Source: Pseudonocardia nigra
GTDB taxonomy: Bacteria > Actinomycetota > Actinomycetes > Mycobacteriales > Pseudonocardiaceae
Assembly (NCBI RefSeq): GCF_019396355.1
Contig: NZ_JAHKRK010000044.1
Span: forward strand, 1-45,936
DNA length: 45,936 nucleotides
Direction of reading: 5' to 3'
The notes under the pieces are model-generated. The model worked only from the letters and a program-made list of their open reading frames with translations. It had not been told where the DNA came from and ran no database searches. A program made the position numbers and the translations under genes. Of the stretch, positions 30,211 to 39,265 are shown piece by piece; the first letter of the stretch is position 1; the number at the start of each line of letters is the position of its first letter.

Positions 30211-31409
30211 CGCGCTGGCGCAAGGTTCTCACCGCGGGTGGGGTCGCCGCCCTGATGCTCGTGGGGGCGTGCGGCGCCCCGGAGGGGCCGGGCGCCGCCC
30301 CGGTGCCCGCAGGCGAGGTGCCCGACCGGCCGTCCGAACCGGTGGCTCTGAACATCCTCGACGTGGCCGGCAACCTCCAGCTGACCCAGGGCATGATCGA
30401 CGAGTTCGTCGCGCAGAACCCGGACATCGTCTCGAGCGTGACCTACGAGAAGGCCGCCGCCCCCGAGATGGCCGGCAAGATCAAGGCCCAGCAGGACGCC
30501 GGCCGGATCAACATCGACCTGGTGCTGACCGGCACCGACGGGCTCTCCGCGGGCGCCGAGCAGGGCCTGTTCACCCAGGTCCTGCCCGAGTTCTCCGACC
30601 GGCTGACCGCGATGGACGACTACCTCGAGCCCGCCGCGGCGATGCAGGAGCTGGCGGCCGACCAGGGCGTGGTGGTCACCTACTACCCGTCCGGGCCGCT
30701 CATCGAGTACGCCCCCGACCGCGTGCCGAACCCGCCGACCACGGCGGAGGAGCTGCTCGCCTACGCGCAGGCGAACCCCGGCAAGGTCGGCTACGCCCGC
30801 CCGTCCAACTCCGGTCCGGGCCGCACCTTCCTCATGGGGCTGCCCTACATCCTCGGGGACGCCGACCCCAAGGACCCGATGAACGGCTGGGACAAGACCT
30901 GGGCGTACCTCGCCGAGCTCGACAAGACGATCTCCTCCTACCCGTCGGGCACGACCGACACGATGAAGAACCTCGCCAACGGCACCTACGACATCGTCGT
31001 CACCACCACCGGCTGGGACATCAACCCGCGGGCGCTGGGCACCGTCCCCGCCGGCTTCGAGGTGGGCACGCTCGAGGGCTTCACCTGGGTCACCGACGCG
31101 CACTACGCGGCGATCCCGAAGGGTGTGTCGGCCGACAAGCAGGCAGCGGTGCTCGCCCTGATCTCGTGGATGCTCACCCCGGAGCAGCAGGCCAAGGCGT
31201 ACGACGCCGGCTACTTCTACCCGGGCCCGGCCATCGAGGGCGTCACGCTCGACATGGCACCCGCCGAGAGCCAGCAGGTCATCCAGCAGTTCGGCCGCCC
31301 CGAGTACGACCAGCTCATCGCGGAGCACCCCACGGCCGCGCCCCTGGAGACCAAGGACATGGTCGCCGCGTTCGACCGCTGGGACCGAGAGATCGGAGCG
31401 GGCCAGTGA
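30207..31409 (+). CDS. ABC solute-binding lipoprotein, polyamine/iron-type, hexuronate operon
   Basis: A 400-residue lipoprotein (lipobox LVGAC after a hydrophobic segment). Its architecture is that of the PotD/FbpA-like class: LNILDVAGNLQLTQGMIDEF, then IKAQQDAGRINIDLVLTGTD, GVVVTYYPSGPLIEY, the AQANPGKVGYARPSNSGPGR stretch and ISWMLTPEQQAKAYDAGYFY near the end. It is unlike the CUT1 binding proteins at 22205. It belongs with the ATPase and two permeases that follow. A carboxylated sugar as ligand would fit the operon, but this class usually binds polyamines, metals, thiamine or phosphonates, so specificity needs testing. Confidence 0.85.
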   Translation: MTRWRKVLTAGGVAALMLVGACGAPEGPGAAPVPAGEVPDRPSEPVALNILDVAGNLQLTQGMIDEFVAQNPDIVSSVTYEKAAAPEMAGKIKAQQDAGRINIDLVLTGTDGLSAGAEQGLFTQVLPEFSDRLTAMDDYLEPAAAMQELAADQGVVVTYYPSGPLIEYAPDRVPNPPTTAEELLAYAQANPGKVGYARPSNSGPGRTFLMGLPYILGDADPKDPMNGWDKTWAYLAELDKTISSYPSGTTDTMKNLANGTYDIVVTTTGWDINPRALGTVPAGFEVGTLEGFTWVTDAHYAAIPKGVSADKQAAVLALISWMLTPEQQAKAYDAGYFYPGPAIEGVTLDMAPAESQQVIQQFGRPEYDQLIAEHPTAAPLETKDMVAAFDRWDREIGAGQ

Positions 31410-32518
31410 GCGACTTCACCGAGCTGCGGCTCGACGGCGTGGGGCGCCGGTTCGCCGGCAAGGACGCGCTGGCCGACCTCGACCTGACGATCGCGGCGGG
31501 GGAGTTCATCGCCCTGCTGGGCCCGTCCGGGTGCGGCAAGTCCACCGCCCTGAACTGCCTGGCGGGCCTGCTCCCGCTGACGGCGGGCAGCATCTGGCAG
31601 CGCAGTCAGGACGGCGAGCGCCGGATCGACACGCTGCCGCCGGAGAAGCGCGGGTTCGGCATGGTGTTCCAGAGCTACGCCCTGTTTCCCCACATGTCCG
31701 TGCGCCGCAACGTGGCCTTCGGGCTGCAGATGCGCCGGCTGTCGCGCGCCGAGGTCAAGCGCCGCACCGACGAGGCGATCCGGCTCGTGCAGCTGGAGGA
31801 GCACGCCGACAAGCTGCCCGGGCAGCTGTCGGGTGGCCAGCAGCAGCGCGTGGCGATCGCCCGCGCCGTGGTGCTGGAGCCGTCGCTCGTGCTCATGGAC
31901 GAGCCGCTGTCCAACCTCGACGCGAAGCTGCGGCTGGAGATGCGCACCGAGATCCGCAGGCTGCACCAGTCGCTCGGGCTCACCACCGTCTACGTCACGC
32001 ACGATCAGGAGGAGGCCCTCTCCCTGGCCGACCGCCTCGTCGTGCTGCGCGCCGGGCGCGTGCAGCAGGTCGGGACGCCGGAGGAGCTGCACTCCCGGCC
32101 GGCGAACTGGCACGTCGCCGACTTCATGGGCTTCCGCAACATCCTCGAGCTGGAGGCCACGCAGGTGTCCGGCACGGAGGTCGTGGTGCAGGGCGAGGGG
32201 CTGCGCCTGGTCGGCACGAGCACCGGTGGGGTGGCCACGGGCGACCGCGTGATGGCGGCCGTGCGCCCCGAGGACCTCGTGGTCGCCACCGGCGACAACG
32301 CCACCGGCGCCACCGTGGACGTGGTCGAGTACCAGGGCCGGGAGCTCGCGGTGGAGGCGCGCACGTCCAGCGGCCGGGCCCTGCACGTGCGCACCGACCA
32401 GCGGCTCGCCCCCGGTGACGAGGTGACGCTGACGGTGCGCCCGGAGCGGCTGCTCGTCTACCCCGTGGCCCCCGGCGAGCACGCCCCGGCGCCGCTGGCG
32501 GAGGCGGTGGCGGGATGA
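31406..32518 (+). CDS. ABC transporter ATPase (PotA/FbpC-like)
   Basis: A 370-residue ATP-hydrolysing subunit. Walker A is LLGPSGCGKSTALN, the Q-loop VFQSYALFPHMSVRRN, the signature LPGQLSGGQQQRVAIARA, Walker B LVLMDEPLSNLDAK and the switch His in VYVTHDQEEALS. The C-terminal 120 residues are a TOBE domain (VRPEDLVVATGD ... VRPERLLVYPV), which often has a regulatory role. The GTG start overlaps the previous stop (GTGA), and its own stop overlaps the permease start (ATGA). Confidence 0.92.
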   Translation: MSDFTELRLDGVGRRFAGKDALADLDLTIAAGEFIALLGPSGCGKSTALNCLAGLLPLTAGSIWQRSQDGERRIDTLPPEKRGFGMVFQSYALFPHMSVRRNVAFGLQMRRLSRAEVKRRTDEAIRLVQLEEHADKLPGQLSGGQQQRVAIARAVVLEPSLVLMDEPLSNLDAKLRLEMRTEIRRLHQSLGLTTVYVTHDQEEALSLADRLVVLRAGRVQQVGTPEELHSRPANWHVADFMGFRNILELEATQVSGTEVVVQGEGLRLVGTSTGGVATGDRVMAAVRPEDLVVATGDNATGATVDVVEYQGRELAVEARTSSGRALHVRTDQRLAPGDEVTLTVRPERLLVYPVAPGEHAPAPLAEAVAG

Positions 32519-33420
32519 CGGCCACGCTGGAACGTCCCCGGCACGCCGCCCCGGCGCTGCGGCACCGGCTGGCCGAGCGGGGCGTGGACCGCCAGCTCCT
32601 GCTGCTCGCGCCGGCGGTGCTGTTCGTCGTGCTGCTGTTCCTCTACCCGTTCCTCTACGGGCTGCAGCTGTCGTTCGCCCCCGATGAGGGCGGGCCGCTG
32701 GCCAGCTACGCGGCCTTCTTCACCGACCCGTACCAGCGCGGCACCATCTGGATCACGCTCGGGCTCGCACTGCCCGCCGCGCTGCTGAACGTGCTGGCGT
32801 CGGTGCCGATCGCCTACCGGATGCGCGGCAACTTCCGCGGCAAGCGGCTCCTGACGATCGTGCTCGTCGTGCCGATCACGCTGGGCACCGTGCTCACCGC
32901 GCAGGGGCTGCTGAACTTCCTCGGCCCGGCCGGGTGGTTCAACAAGATCATCATGTCCCTCGGACTGGCCGACGAGCCGGTGCAGCTGGTGAACAACTAC
33001 TGGGGCGTGTTCTTCTCCCTGGTCATCACCGGGTTCCCGTTCGCGTTCCTGCTGATCCTGTCCTACCTGTCGGGCATCGACCCCACCCTGGAACGGGCAG
33101 CGGCCACGCTCGGCGCCGACTGGAAGCAGCGGTTCCGCCGCATCACGCTCCCGCTGCTCGCGCCCGGCCTCGCCACCACGTTCTGCCTGGCGTTCGTGCT
33201 GGCGTTCAGCGTGTTCCCGTCGGCGGTGCTGGTCGGTAACCCGGCGGGGGAGACCCGCGTGCTCGCGCTCGCCGCCTACCAGGCCGCCTATGAGCAGTAC
33301 GACTACTCGCTCGCCTCGGCGATCGCGATGGTGATGGGCGCGGTGGAGCTGATCGTCATCGCGGTGGTGCTGCTGTGGCGCTCGCGGCTCTACACCGGTT
33401 CGACGGGAGGGAAGGGCTGA
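32515..33420 (+). CDS. ABC permease (PotB-like), hexuronate operon
   Basis: A 301-residue inner-membrane protein with six hydrophobic segments; it starts with a short basic tail and [20 protein letters not shown]. The ATPase-contact loop is [20 protein letters not shown] followed by [12 protein letters not shown], the pattern of the PotB/FbpB permeases rather than the CUT1 sugar permeases. Start ATG overlaps the ATPase stop. Confidence 0.88.
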   Translation: MTATLERPRHAAPALRHRLAERGVDRQLLLLAPAVLFVVLLFLYPFLYGLQLSFAPDEGGPLASYAAFFTDPYQRGTIWITLGLALPAALLNVLASVPIAYRMRGNFRGKRLLTIVLVVPITLGTVLTAQGLLNFLGPAGWFNKIIMSLGLADEPVQLVNNYWGVFFSLVITGFPFAFLLILSYLSGIDPTLERAAATLGADWKQRFRRITLPLLAPGLATTFCLAFVLAFSVFPSAVLVGNPAGETRVLALAAYQAAYEQYDYSLASAIAMVMGAVELIVIAVVLLWRSRLYTGSTGGKG

Positions 33421-34283
33421 TGGCCGCCATCGGAGCGGCGGCGCGCCCGCGCCGCCGGATCGTCGCGAGCCCCGGGGCCTGGCTGATCTGGGGCGCGGTG
33501 GCGTTCTTCCTGGTCAACCTGGCCGGCGTGGTCGGCTCGGTGCTGGTGAGCTCGTTCGGCACGCAGTGGTTCGGCACGTGGCTGCCCGAGGGGTTCACCA
33601 CCTCCTGGTACAGCACGGCCTGGCAGGACTTCCGGCTGTTCGGCGTCGTCGGGGTCACCCTGCAGATCTCGCTGCTCGTCGTCGTCATCTCGGTGCTGAT
33701 CGGCGTGCCCGCGTCCTACGTGCTGGCCCGGCGCGACTTCCCGGGCAAGAAGCTCGTCTACTTCGCGTTCCTGCTGCCGATCCTCATGCCGCCGATCACC
33801 TACGGCATCCCGCTCGCCACGGTGCTCTACAAGTTCGGCTTCGCCGGGAACATGTCCGGTGTCGTGCTGGCGAACCTGGTGCCGTCGGTGCCGTTCGTGA
33901 TCCTCACGATGACGCCGTTCATCGAGCAGATCAGCCCGAACATCGAGTCGGCGGCGCGGATGTGCGGGGCCGGGATGAGGGCGCTGTTCCTGCGCGTGCT
34001 CGGCCCGCTGCTGGTGCCCGGCATCCTCGCGGCCGCGATCCTCGTGCTGGTGCGCACCGTCGGGATGTTCGAACTGACGTTCCTCACCGCGGGTCCGGAC
34101 TCGCAGACCCTCGTGGTGGCCCTGTACTACTCGATGTCCGCGGCGGGGATCCGGGCGCAGCAGTCGGTCGACGCGATGGCCGTGATCTACACGTCGACGA
34201 TGCTGGTGCTGCTCGTGGTGGCGCTGCGGTTCGTGAACCCGACCCAGCTGGTGGCGCGCGTGAAGGAGAACCCGGAGCCGTGA
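33420..34283 (+). CDS. ABC permease (PotC-like), hexuronate operon
   Basis: A 287-residue membrane protein with six hydrophobic segments (first: [20 protein letters not shown]). Contact loop [20 protein letters not shown] followed by [14 protein letters not shown]. The ATG at 33420 overlaps the previous stop as TGATG; an upstream ATG (33375) would lie inside the preceding gene. Its stop overlaps the dehydratase start (GTGA). Partner of the PotB-like permease. Confidence 0.88.
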   Translation: MAAIGAAARPRRRIVASPGAWLIWGAVAFFLVNLAGVVGSVLVSSFGTQWFGTWLPEGFTTSWYSTAWQDFRLFGVVGVTLQISLLVVVISVLIGVPASYVLARRDFPGKKLVYFAFLLPILMPPITYGIPLATVLYKFGFAGNMSGVVLANLVPSVPFVILTMTPFIEQISPNIESAARMCGAGMRALFLRVLGPLLVPGILAAAILVLVRTVGMFELTFLTAGPDSQTLVVALYYSMSAAGIRAQQSVDAMAVIYTSTMLVLLVVALRFVNPTQLVARVKENPEP

Positions 34284-35488
34284 CGAAAATCGTCGACGCA
34301 CGCGTGATCGTCACCTGCCCCGGCCGCAACTTCGTCACGCTCAAGCTGGTCACGGACGACGGGCTCACGGGCGTGGGCGACGCGACGCTCAACGGCCGGG
34401 AGCTCGCCGTGGCGAGCTACCTCACCGAGCACGTGGTGCCGACGCTGCTCGGGCGCGACGCGACGCGGATCGAGGACACCTGGCAGTACCTGTACAAAGG
34501 CGCGTACTGGCGGCGCGGCCCGGTGACGATGTCCGCGATCGCGGCCGTCGACACCGCGCTGTGGGACATCGCGGGCAAGCGGGCCGGCTTGCCGGTGCAC
34601 CAGCTGCTCGGCGGCCGCAGCCGCGACGGCGTCACGGTGTACGGGCACGCCAACGGCGCCGATGCCGACGAGCTGCTCACGGAGGTGGGCCGGTTCCTCG
34701 ACGAGGGCTACCGCGCCGTGCGCGTGCAGTGCGGTGTGCCCGGGTTGGAGAAGGTCTACGGCGTCAGCAGTGCCGCGATCTATGAACCGGCCGACGCGGC
34801 GGTGCCGTCGGAGTCGGTGTGGTCCACCGAGGCCTACCTCGACCACGTGCCGGAGGTGTTCCGCCGGATCCGCGCGGAGTTCGGGCCCGGGCCCAAGCTG
34901 TTGCACGACGTGCACCATCGGCTCACCCCCATCGAGGCGGCGCGGCTGGGCAAGAGCCTGGAGCCGTACGCGCTGACCTGGATGGAGGACCCCGTCCCCG
35001 CCGAGCTGCAGGAGGGGTTCCGGCTCATCCGGCAGCACACCACCACCCCGGTCGCCGTCGGGGAGGTGTTCAACACGATCTGGGACTGCGAGCAGCTCAT
35101 CCGCGAGCAGCTGATCGACTACGTACGCGCCACCGTGGTGCACGCCGGTGGGATCACGCACCTGCGGCGGATCTTCGACCTGGCCGCGCTGCACCACGTG
35201 CGCAGCGGCTCGCACGGCGCCACGGACCTGTCCCCGGTGTGCATGTCCGCGGCTCTGCAGCTCGACATCTCCATCCCGAACTTCGGGCTGCAGGAGTACA
35301 TGCCGCACAGCGCCGAGACCGACGCCGTGTTCCCGCACGCCTACCACTACGAGGGCGGCTACCTGCACCCCGGCAACGAGCCCGGCCTCGGCGTGGACAT
35401 CGACGAGGAACTGGCGGCCAAGTACCCCTACCGACCGGCGTCCCTGCCGGTGAACCGACTCCAGGACGGAACACTGCATTCATGGTGA
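34280..35488 (+). CDS. manD: D-mannonate dehydratase, enolase superfamily (ManD type)
   Basis: A 402-residue enzyme that dehydrates D-mannonate to 2-keto-3-deoxy-D-gluconate. It is the enolase-superfamily ManD type, not the unrelated UxuA. Landmarks are [20 protein letters not shown], the metal ligand region [61 protein letters not shown] and the C-terminal [20 protein letters not shown]. The length equals that of characterised ManD proteins. Within the superfamily some relatives act weakly on mannonate or on gluconate; the neighbouring UxuB-like reductase supports mannonate here. GTG start overlapping the permease stop. Confidence 0.9.
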   Translation: MTKIVDARVIVTCPGRNFVTLKLVTDDGLTGVGDATLNGRELAVASYLTEHVVPTLLGRDATRIEDTWQYLYKGAYWRRGPVTMSAIAAVDTALWDIAGKRAGLPVHQLLGGRSRDGVTVYGHANGADADELLTEVGRFLDEGYRAVRVQCGVPGLEKVYGVSSAAIYEPADAAVPSESVWSTEAYLDHVPEVFRRIRAEFGPGPKLLHDVHHRLTPIEAARLGKSLEPYALTWMEDPVPAELQEGFRLIRQHTTTPVAVGEVFNTIWDCEQLIREQLIDYVRATVVHAGGITHLRRIFDLAALHHVRSGSHGATDLSPVCMSAALQLDISIPNFGLQEYMPHSAETDAVFPHAYHYEGGYLHPGNEPGLGVDIDEELAAKYPYRPASLPVNRLQDGTLHSW

Positions 35489-36417
35489 ACGGAACGGTCG
35501 TGGTTCTCGGCGAGGTGCTCGTCGAGCTGTCGTCCACCGAGCGACTTGTGGCGGGCAGCCAGGTGCGGCTCGGGTTCTCCGGCGACGCCCTCAACACCGC
35601 GGCGGCCGCGGCCGCCGCGGGTGCGCGCACGGTGCTCGTCTCCCGGGTGCCGGACGACGAGCTCGGGGACGCGTTGGTCGAGCACGTGTCCTCGCTCGGT
35701 GTCGACTGCTCCGCGCTGGTGCGCCTGCCCGGCCAGCACGGCGCATACTTCACCCACGCCGACCCGTCCGGCGGCCGGCAGTTCGTCTACGCCCGGCGGG
35801 GCAGCGCGGCCTCCGGGCTGAGCCCGGCCGACCTCGACCCCGACCTGCTGCGCTCGGCCGTGGTGCTCGGGAGCGGCATCACCTGCGCGATCTCCCCGAC
35901 GGCCGCCGCGGCCGTGCGCCGGGCGGCCGAGCTCGCCGGTGTCTTCGTCTACGACCCGAACTACCGGCCGCGGCTCGCCTCGCTCGACGACGCCGCCGCG
36001 GCGCTGCGGGCCGTGGCGCCGCACGCCGCGCTTCTCACCCCGTCCTGGCCGGGCGAGGCCCGGGCCCTGCTCGGGCTCACCGACGACAGCGAGCCGGGAG
36101 AGGCCGTGACACGGCTGCGTGCACTCGGCGCGCGGGACATCGCGCTCACCTGCGGGGAGCGCGGTGTCGTGCTGGCCCACGGCGACGCGGTCACCGAGAT
36201 CGCCGCCCTGCCCGCACCCCTGGTCGTGGACCAGACCGGCGCAGGCGACTCGTTCGTCGGCACGGTGGCGGGCCGGCTCGCGCAGGGCGACGACCTGCCG
36301 GCCGCCGCCCGGTTGGGTGTCGCCGCGGCGTCGCTGTCGGTGCAGGGCCAGGGCGGCACGGGGTTCATCGCCGGCCTCGACCAGGTCCGCGCGCACGCAT
36401 CGGTGGGGACCCGATGA
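35482..36417 (+). CDS. kdgK: 2-keto-3-deoxygluconate kinase, PfkB family
   Basis: A 311-residue sugar kinase that would phosphorylate 2-keto-3-deoxygluconate to KDPG. PfkB features are [16 protein letters not shown] at the N-terminus, [48 protein letters not shown] and the catalytic-base motif [20 protein letters not shown]. The FSGDALNTA and YDPNYRP patterns favour KDG kinase over fructokinase or ribokinase. ATG 35482 lies inside the 3' end of the dehydratase gene. KDPG aldolase, the next enzyme, is not in the window. Confidence 0.88.
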   Translation: MVNGTVVVLGEVLVELSSTERLVAGSQVRLGFSGDALNTAAAAAAAGARTVLVSRVPDDELGDALVEHVSSLGVDCSALVRLPGQHGAYFTHADPSGGRQFVYARRGSAASGLSPADLDPDLLRSAVVLGSGITCAISPTAAAAVRRAAELAGVFVYDPNYRPRLASLDDAAAALRAVAPHAALLTPSWPGEARALLGLTDDSEPGEAVTRLRALGARDIALTCGERGVVLAHGDAVTEIAALPAPLVVDQTGAGDSFVGTVAGRLAQGDDLPAAARLGVAAASLSVQGQGGTGFIAGLDQVRAHASVGTR

Positions 36418-37826
36418 CTCCGCGGCTGTCCCGCGCGACCGCGCCCGACGTCGCCCGCCCGGACGCGGTGGGCATCGTGCACCTCGGCATCGGCGCGTTC
36501 CACCGCGCCCACCAGGCCGTGATCACCGCCGACGCGATGACGGCCCAGGGCACCGGACGGTGGGGAATCTGCGGTGTCACGCAGCGCTCGCGGGCGGTCG
36601 TCGACCAGCTCGCGCCGCAGGACGGGCTGTACGGCGTGCTCGAACGCAGCACCGACGGCGTGTCCGCGCACGTGATCGGCGCCGTGCTCGACGTCGTCGC
36701 GGGAAGCGAGCAGCCCGACGCGGTGCCGGCGCGGATCGCGGACCCGGCCGTCGGCGTGGTGACGCTGACCGTCACCGAGAAGGGCTACCGGCGCGACGCC
36801 GCGGGCCGGCTCGACCTGCGTGACCAGGGCGTGCAGGCCGACCTCGCGAACGCCGAGGCGCCGGTGTCGGCGATCGGGCAGCTGGTGCGCGGGCTGCAGC
36901 GGCGCGCGCGGGACGGCGCACCGCTCACCGTCCTGTCGTGCGACAACCTCGTCGACAACGGCTCCGTCGTCCGGGGGCTGGTCGCGGACTTCTGCGCCGC
37001 GCTGCCGAGCGCAGAGGGCGAGCCGCTGGCGGAGTGGATCGCCTCGGCCGCCACGTTCCCGAGCAGCATGGTCGACCGGATCGTCCCCGCCACCACCGAG
37101 GACGACCGGGCCGAGGCGGAACGCCTGCTCGGCGTCCGTGACGAGGGGCTCGTCGTCGCCGAGCCGTTCCGGCAGTGGGTGATCGAGAACCGGTTCGCCG
37201 GGCCCGTCCCGGCGTGGCACAAGGCCGGCGCGACCCTGACGGCCGAGGTGGCGCCGTTCGAGGCCGCGAAGCTGCGGCTGCTCAACGCCACCCACTCCCT
37301 GCTGGCCTATGCCGGGGCGCTCGCCGGGTACGCGACGATCGCCGAGGCCGTCCGCGACGAGATGCTCGCCGTGGCCGGGGCCGCGCTGATGGCCGAGGAC
37401 GTCGTGCCGACGCTGGAGCGCCCGGAGGGGTTGGACCTGGAGGACTACCAGCGGACGGTGCTGGAGCGCTTCGCGAACCCGGCCCTGCGCCACCGCACCA
37501 CGCAGGTGGCGATGGACGGCTCGCAGAAGCTCCCGGTGCGCCTGCTCGGCACGGTCCGCGACCGGCTCCGCGCCGGCGCCGAGCCGCGGTGGGCGGCGCT
37601 CGGCGTCGCCGCGTGGATGGTCTACGTGGCCCGCGGCGCCGACGCCCACGGCCGCCCGCTGCCGCTGGACGACCCGCTGGCCGACCGCTTGCGCGCCGCC
37701 GCGGCGGGCCCCGCCGACGGCCTCGTCGACCGGATGCTCGGCGTGGGCGAGGTCTTCGACGAGGAGCTGCGCGACTCGGCGGAGTTCCGCAGCCTCCTGA
37801 GGGAGCACGTGGGGGCGCTGAGCTGA
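36414..37826 (+). CDS. uxuB: Fructuronate reductase (mannitol dehydrogenase family)
   Basis: A 470-residue NAD-dependent polyol/uronate dehydrogenase that interconverts D-fructuronate and D-mannonate. Family landmarks are IVHLGIGAFHRAHQAVITAD at the cofactor-binding N-terminus, VTLTVTEKGYRRDAAGRLDL, VLSCDNLVDNGSVVRGLVAD, FPSSMVDRIVPATT, and the catalytic Lys-Asn-His region FEAAKLRLLNATHSLLAYAG. Mannitol or tagaturonate as substrate cannot be ruled out from sequence alone, but the ManD and UxaC neighbours point to fructuronate. Start overlaps the kinase stop (ATGA). Last gene of the operon. Confidence 0.9.
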   Translation: MTPRLSRATAPDVARPDAVGIVHLGIGAFHRAHQAVITADAMTAQGTGRWGICGVTQRSRAVVDQLAPQDGLYGVLERSTDGVSAHVIGAVLDVVAGSEQPDAVPARIADPAVGVVTLTVTEKGYRRDAAGRLDLRDQGVQADLANAEAPVSAIGQLVRGLQRRARDGAPLTVLSCDNLVDNGSVVRGLVADFCAALPSAEGEPLAEWIASAATFPSSMVDRIVPATTEDDRAEAERLLGVRDEGLVVAEPFRQWVIENRFAGPVPAWHKAGATLTAEVAPFEAAKLRLLNATHSLLAYAGALAGYATIAEAVRDEMLAVAGAALMAEDVVPTLERPEGLDLEDYQRTVLERFANPALRHRTTQVAMDGSQKLPVRLLGTVRDRLRAGAEPRWAALGVAAWMVYVARGADAHGRPLPLDDPLADRLRAAAAGPADGLVDRMLGVGEVFDEELRDSAEFRSLLREHVGALS

Positions 37827-37833
37827 TCGCGCG

Positions 37834-37935
37834 AACGGCACTGCGCTTTCACTGGCGGCTGTCCGCCTGCTTCGCGACGGCGTTCAGCCACCAGACATGC
37901 GTTGGCGCCCGATAGGTTCGCGCGAAAGTGCCGTT
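37834..37935. repeat. Nested hairpins (family F) between convergent genes
   Basis: Outer arms AACGGCACT (37834-37842) and AGTGCCGTT (37927-37935); inner arms CTGGCGGCTG (37852-37861) and CAGCCACCAG (37885-37894) pair at nine of ten positions. It fills the 113-bp gap between uxuB and the metal-receptor-like gene and may terminate both. Confidence 0.7.
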
Positions 37936-37939
37936 GGCG

Positions 37940-38689
37940 TCACGGGGAGAGGGCTCGGGGGAGCGTCTGCGCCGCCTCCGTCAGGCTGGGGCCGTACCAG
38001 GTCAGCAGCCGCCCGCTCACCAGCGCGGCCGGGACGTCCGGGAACGCCTCGGGCCCGTCGTCAGCGGTGAACAGGTACGGCTCGTCGGGCAGCACCACGA
38101 GGTCGTGCGGCGGGAGCGCGGCGGGGTCGAACCGCGGGTAGCGCTCCGGGTCGTCGGCCAGCACGTTGTCGAGGCCGAGCCGGGCGAGCACCGCGCCGGT
38201 GAACGTGTCGCGGCCCACGGCCATCCACGGCTTGCGCCAGATCGGCACGACCGCGCGCCGACGCTGCGCCGCGGCCGGGACCGCCGCCAAGGCGGCCTCC
38301 GCCTCGTCCAGCCAGCCGGGCCGGTCGAGGCGGCACGCGGTGAGCATCCGGGCGAGCGAGGCGAACGCGCCCTCGACCGTGCGGATGTCGGTGACGTAGA
38401 CCGCGATCCCGGCGGCGCGCAGCGCGTCGAGGTCGGGGAGGCGGTTCTCCTCCTGGTTGGCCAGGACGAGGTCGGGCGCGAGGTCGATGATCGCGCCCAC
38501 GTCCGGGTTCTTGGTGCCCTTGACCCGCGGCACGTCGAGGTCGGCCGGGTGGGTGCACCAATCGGTGGCGCCGACGAGCAGCCCGGGTGCGGTGGCCGCG
38601 ACCGCCTCGGTGAGCGAGGGGACGATCGAGACGACCCGCCGCACCTGCACGGGCACCGGCACGGCGCGTCCCTCGTCGTCGACCACCAC
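37940..38689 (-). CDS. Helical-backbone metal receptor (BtuF-like), no signal peptide
   Basis: A 249-residue protein of the periplasmic cobalamin/iron-siderophore binding fold. Visible are RVVSIVPSLTEAVAATAPGL, VGATDWCTHPADL, VKGTKNPDVGAIIDLAPDLV, LANQEENRLPDLDALRAAGI and WYGPSLTEAAQTLP. Exported members have a signal sequence; this one starts MVVDDEGRAVPVPV with none, as do many actinobacterial cytoplasmic relatives of unknown role. The start is one of several in-frame GTG codons. It lies nine bases after the GNAT gene, on the same strand. Confidence 0.82.
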   Translation of the reverse strand: MVVDDEGRAVPVPVQVRRVVSIVPSLTEAVAATAPGLLVGATDWCTHPADLDVPRVKGTKNPDVGAIIDLAPDLVLANQEENRLPDLDALRAAGIAVYVTDIRTVEGAFASLARMLTACRLDRPGWLDEAEAALAAVPAAAQRRRAVVPIWRKPWMAVGRDTFTGAVLARLGLDNVLADDPERYPRFDPAALPPHDLVVLPDEPYLFTADDGPEAFPDVPAALVSGRLLTWYGPSLTEAAQTLPRALSP

Positions 38690-38698
38690 GCTCCGACC

Positions 38699-39256
38699 CT
38701 AACCGCCGGGCCACGGGTCGGTGCTCAGCACGGCCATGACCTGGTCGTCGTGCCACTCGCCGTCCCAGAACAGGGCATCGCGCAGCCGCCCCTCCAGCAC
38801 GAAGCCGCACTTCTCGTACACCCGCCGGGCGCGCGGGTTGAAGGCGAAGACGGTGAGGCTCACCCGGTGCAGGCCCACGGCGAAGGCGTGGTCGACGACG
38901 AGGCGGGTGACCTCGGTGCCGTAGCCCTGGCCGAGGTGGGCACTGCCGAGAATGATCCGGTAGTTGACCGAGGCGTTGTCGACGTCCAGGTCGTTCAGCA
39001 CGGCCTCGCCCAGGAACGCGCGGTCGGCGATCCGGACGGCCGCCCAGTCGGCCCGGTCGTGCTGGTCGCGCCGGGACTCGAGCCACCGCACCACGCGCTC
39101 GCGCTCGAACCCACCGTGGCTGCCGGTGAGACGCGACCCTTCCGGGTCCTCGAGCATGACGAGGTAGTCCTCCAGCACGGCCGAGGTCAGCGGTTCGAGG
39201 CGAACCCGCTCGCCGGTCAGCGTCGGCTGATCGCGGAACAGATCGCGTGCGATCAC
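38699..39256 (-). CDS. GNAT-family N-acetyltransferase (RimJ-like)
   Basis: A 185-residue acetyltransferase. The acetyl-CoA-binding motif A appears as GQGYGTEVTRLVVDHAF, with the following NPRARRVYEKCGFVLEGRLR typical of the RimJ/SpeG-type subgroup. The substrate is unknown: an N-terminal amine of a protein, a polyamine or a small molecule. Start is a GTG at 39256. It sits between LysR and the metal-receptor-like gene with gaps of nine bases on both sides, so the three may share an mRNA. Confidence 0.85.
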   Translation of the reverse strand: MIARDLFRDQPTLTGERVRLEPLTSAVLEDYLVMLEDPEGSRLTGSHGGFERERVVRWLESRRDQHDRADWAAVRIADRAFLGEAVLNDLDVDNASVNYRIILGSAHLGQGYGTEVTRLVVDHAFAVGLHRVSLTVFAFNPRARRVYEKCGFVLEGRLRDALFWDGEWHDDQVMAVLSTDPWPGG

Positions 39257-39265
39257 CCCGCGAAC

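Noticed and set aside
28956..31409. An 817-codon frame apparently fusing sequence to the binding protein
   Set aside because: The N-terminal half is an out-of-frame reading of the LacI gene; the binding protein starts at 30207 with its own signal sequence.
31406..32518. Hexuronate-operon ATPase as the missing ATPase of the CUT1 operon
   Set aside because: It is translationally coupled to its own permeases and binding protein; sharing is possible but nothing in the sequence supports it, and MsiK-type sharing is the usual solution.
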